Of a stretch of 5,262 nt of DNA, positions 5,131-5,262 are shown in pieces. The stretch is from Pseudomonas sp. (GTDB taxonomy: Bacteria > Pseudomonadota > Gammaproteobacteria > Pseudomonadales > Pseudomonadaceae), in the NCBI GenBank assembly GCA_003525045.1, contig DQGF01000572.1, forward strand, positions 5,789 to 11,050. Reading direction: 5' to 3'. Each line of letters begins with the position of its first letter. Position 1 is the stretch's first letter. Under the pieces are notes generated by a model. It made no database searches. It was not told where the DNA came from and was given only the letters and a program-made list of their open reading frames with translations. The translations under genes and the position numbers were made by a program.

Positions 5131-5262
5131 ACAAGAACCTGGATGATTACAATCGCATGCGCGACTTCTCGGCGACCTCTGAACCGGCCGCCAAGCGCTC
5201 GAGCAAAAAAAAAGCGCAAGACCATGCCCTGCAATTCTGCATCCAGAAACATGCCGCCTCGC
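5127..5262 (+). CDS. ligD: DNA ligase D, 5' end (3'-phosphoesterase domain), cut by the window
   Basis: The first 45 residues of a protein starting MNKNLDDYNRMRDFSATSEP and continuing, after a lysine/serine-rich stretch (23-30), into ALQFCIQKHAAS. The opening YxxKRDF-like element and the QKH strand are hallmarks of the N-terminal phosphoesterase domain of Pseudomonas LigD. The full enzyme would normally add ATP-dependent ligase and primase-polymerase domains and work with Ku in non-homologous end joining. H42 occupies the same position as the metal-binding His42 reported for P. aeruginosa LigD. Residue 43 is alanine where most relatives have aspartate (QKHDAS). The gene overlaps the methyltransferase stop by ATGA and has a modest AGG site six bases before the ATG. 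A run of nine A (5205-5213) encodes the lysine run. Only the 5' end is visible, so completeness cannot be judged. Confidence 0.82.
   Translation, partial: MNKNLDDYNRMRDFSATSEPAAKRSSKKKAQDHALQFCIQKHAAS

Overview
The window looks like chromosomal DNA of a fluorescent Pseudomonas (P. fluorescens complex). The evidence is moderately high GC, four copies of the GTGGGAG…CGCGAA REP sequence typical of that group, a Pseudomonas-type phosphatidylcholine synthase, and the start of a ligD gene. No assembly or taxonomic search could be run, so the species is inferred.

Left part (1-1231). A canonical REPIN (two inverted REP copies in a 90-base palindrome) lies at the left edge. A two-gene minus-strand unit ends next to it: pcsA (phosphatidylcholine synthase, integral membrane enzyme) followed 6 bases later by a small DUF488/YeaO-like protein. 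The best start for pcsA is an internal GTG at 1231 with a good ribosome binding site, not the upstream ATG of the longer open frame.

Middle (1232-2738). A divergent intergenic region of about 314 bases holds an AT-rich promoter-like patch and a 6-5-6 inverted repeat. It is followed by a plus-strand YebE/DUF533 (TerB-like) gene with a duplicated glycine-zipper block. Next comes a 473-base stretch without an intact gene. It holds two REP copies in the reverse topology of the first REPIN. It also holds a previously easy-to-miss remnant: the last 52 codons of a minus-strand gene, possibly cupin-type, with no start and no 5' half.

Right part (2739-5262). Three tightly packed plus-strand genes form a likely operon: a haem-oxygenase-like diiron oxidase family protein (461 aa), an NPPY-motif SAM methyltransferase (331 aa) with a separate N-terminal domain, and the 5' end of ligD (bacterial non-homologous end joining ligase). 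The gap between the first two genes is 10 bases, with the Shine-Dalgarno overlapping the stop codon. The methyltransferase and ligD overlap by ATGA. The uncharacterised oxidase-methyltransferase pair, co-transcribed with a DNA repair enzyme, is the most interesting part of the window. Nothing in the sequence says what its substrate is.
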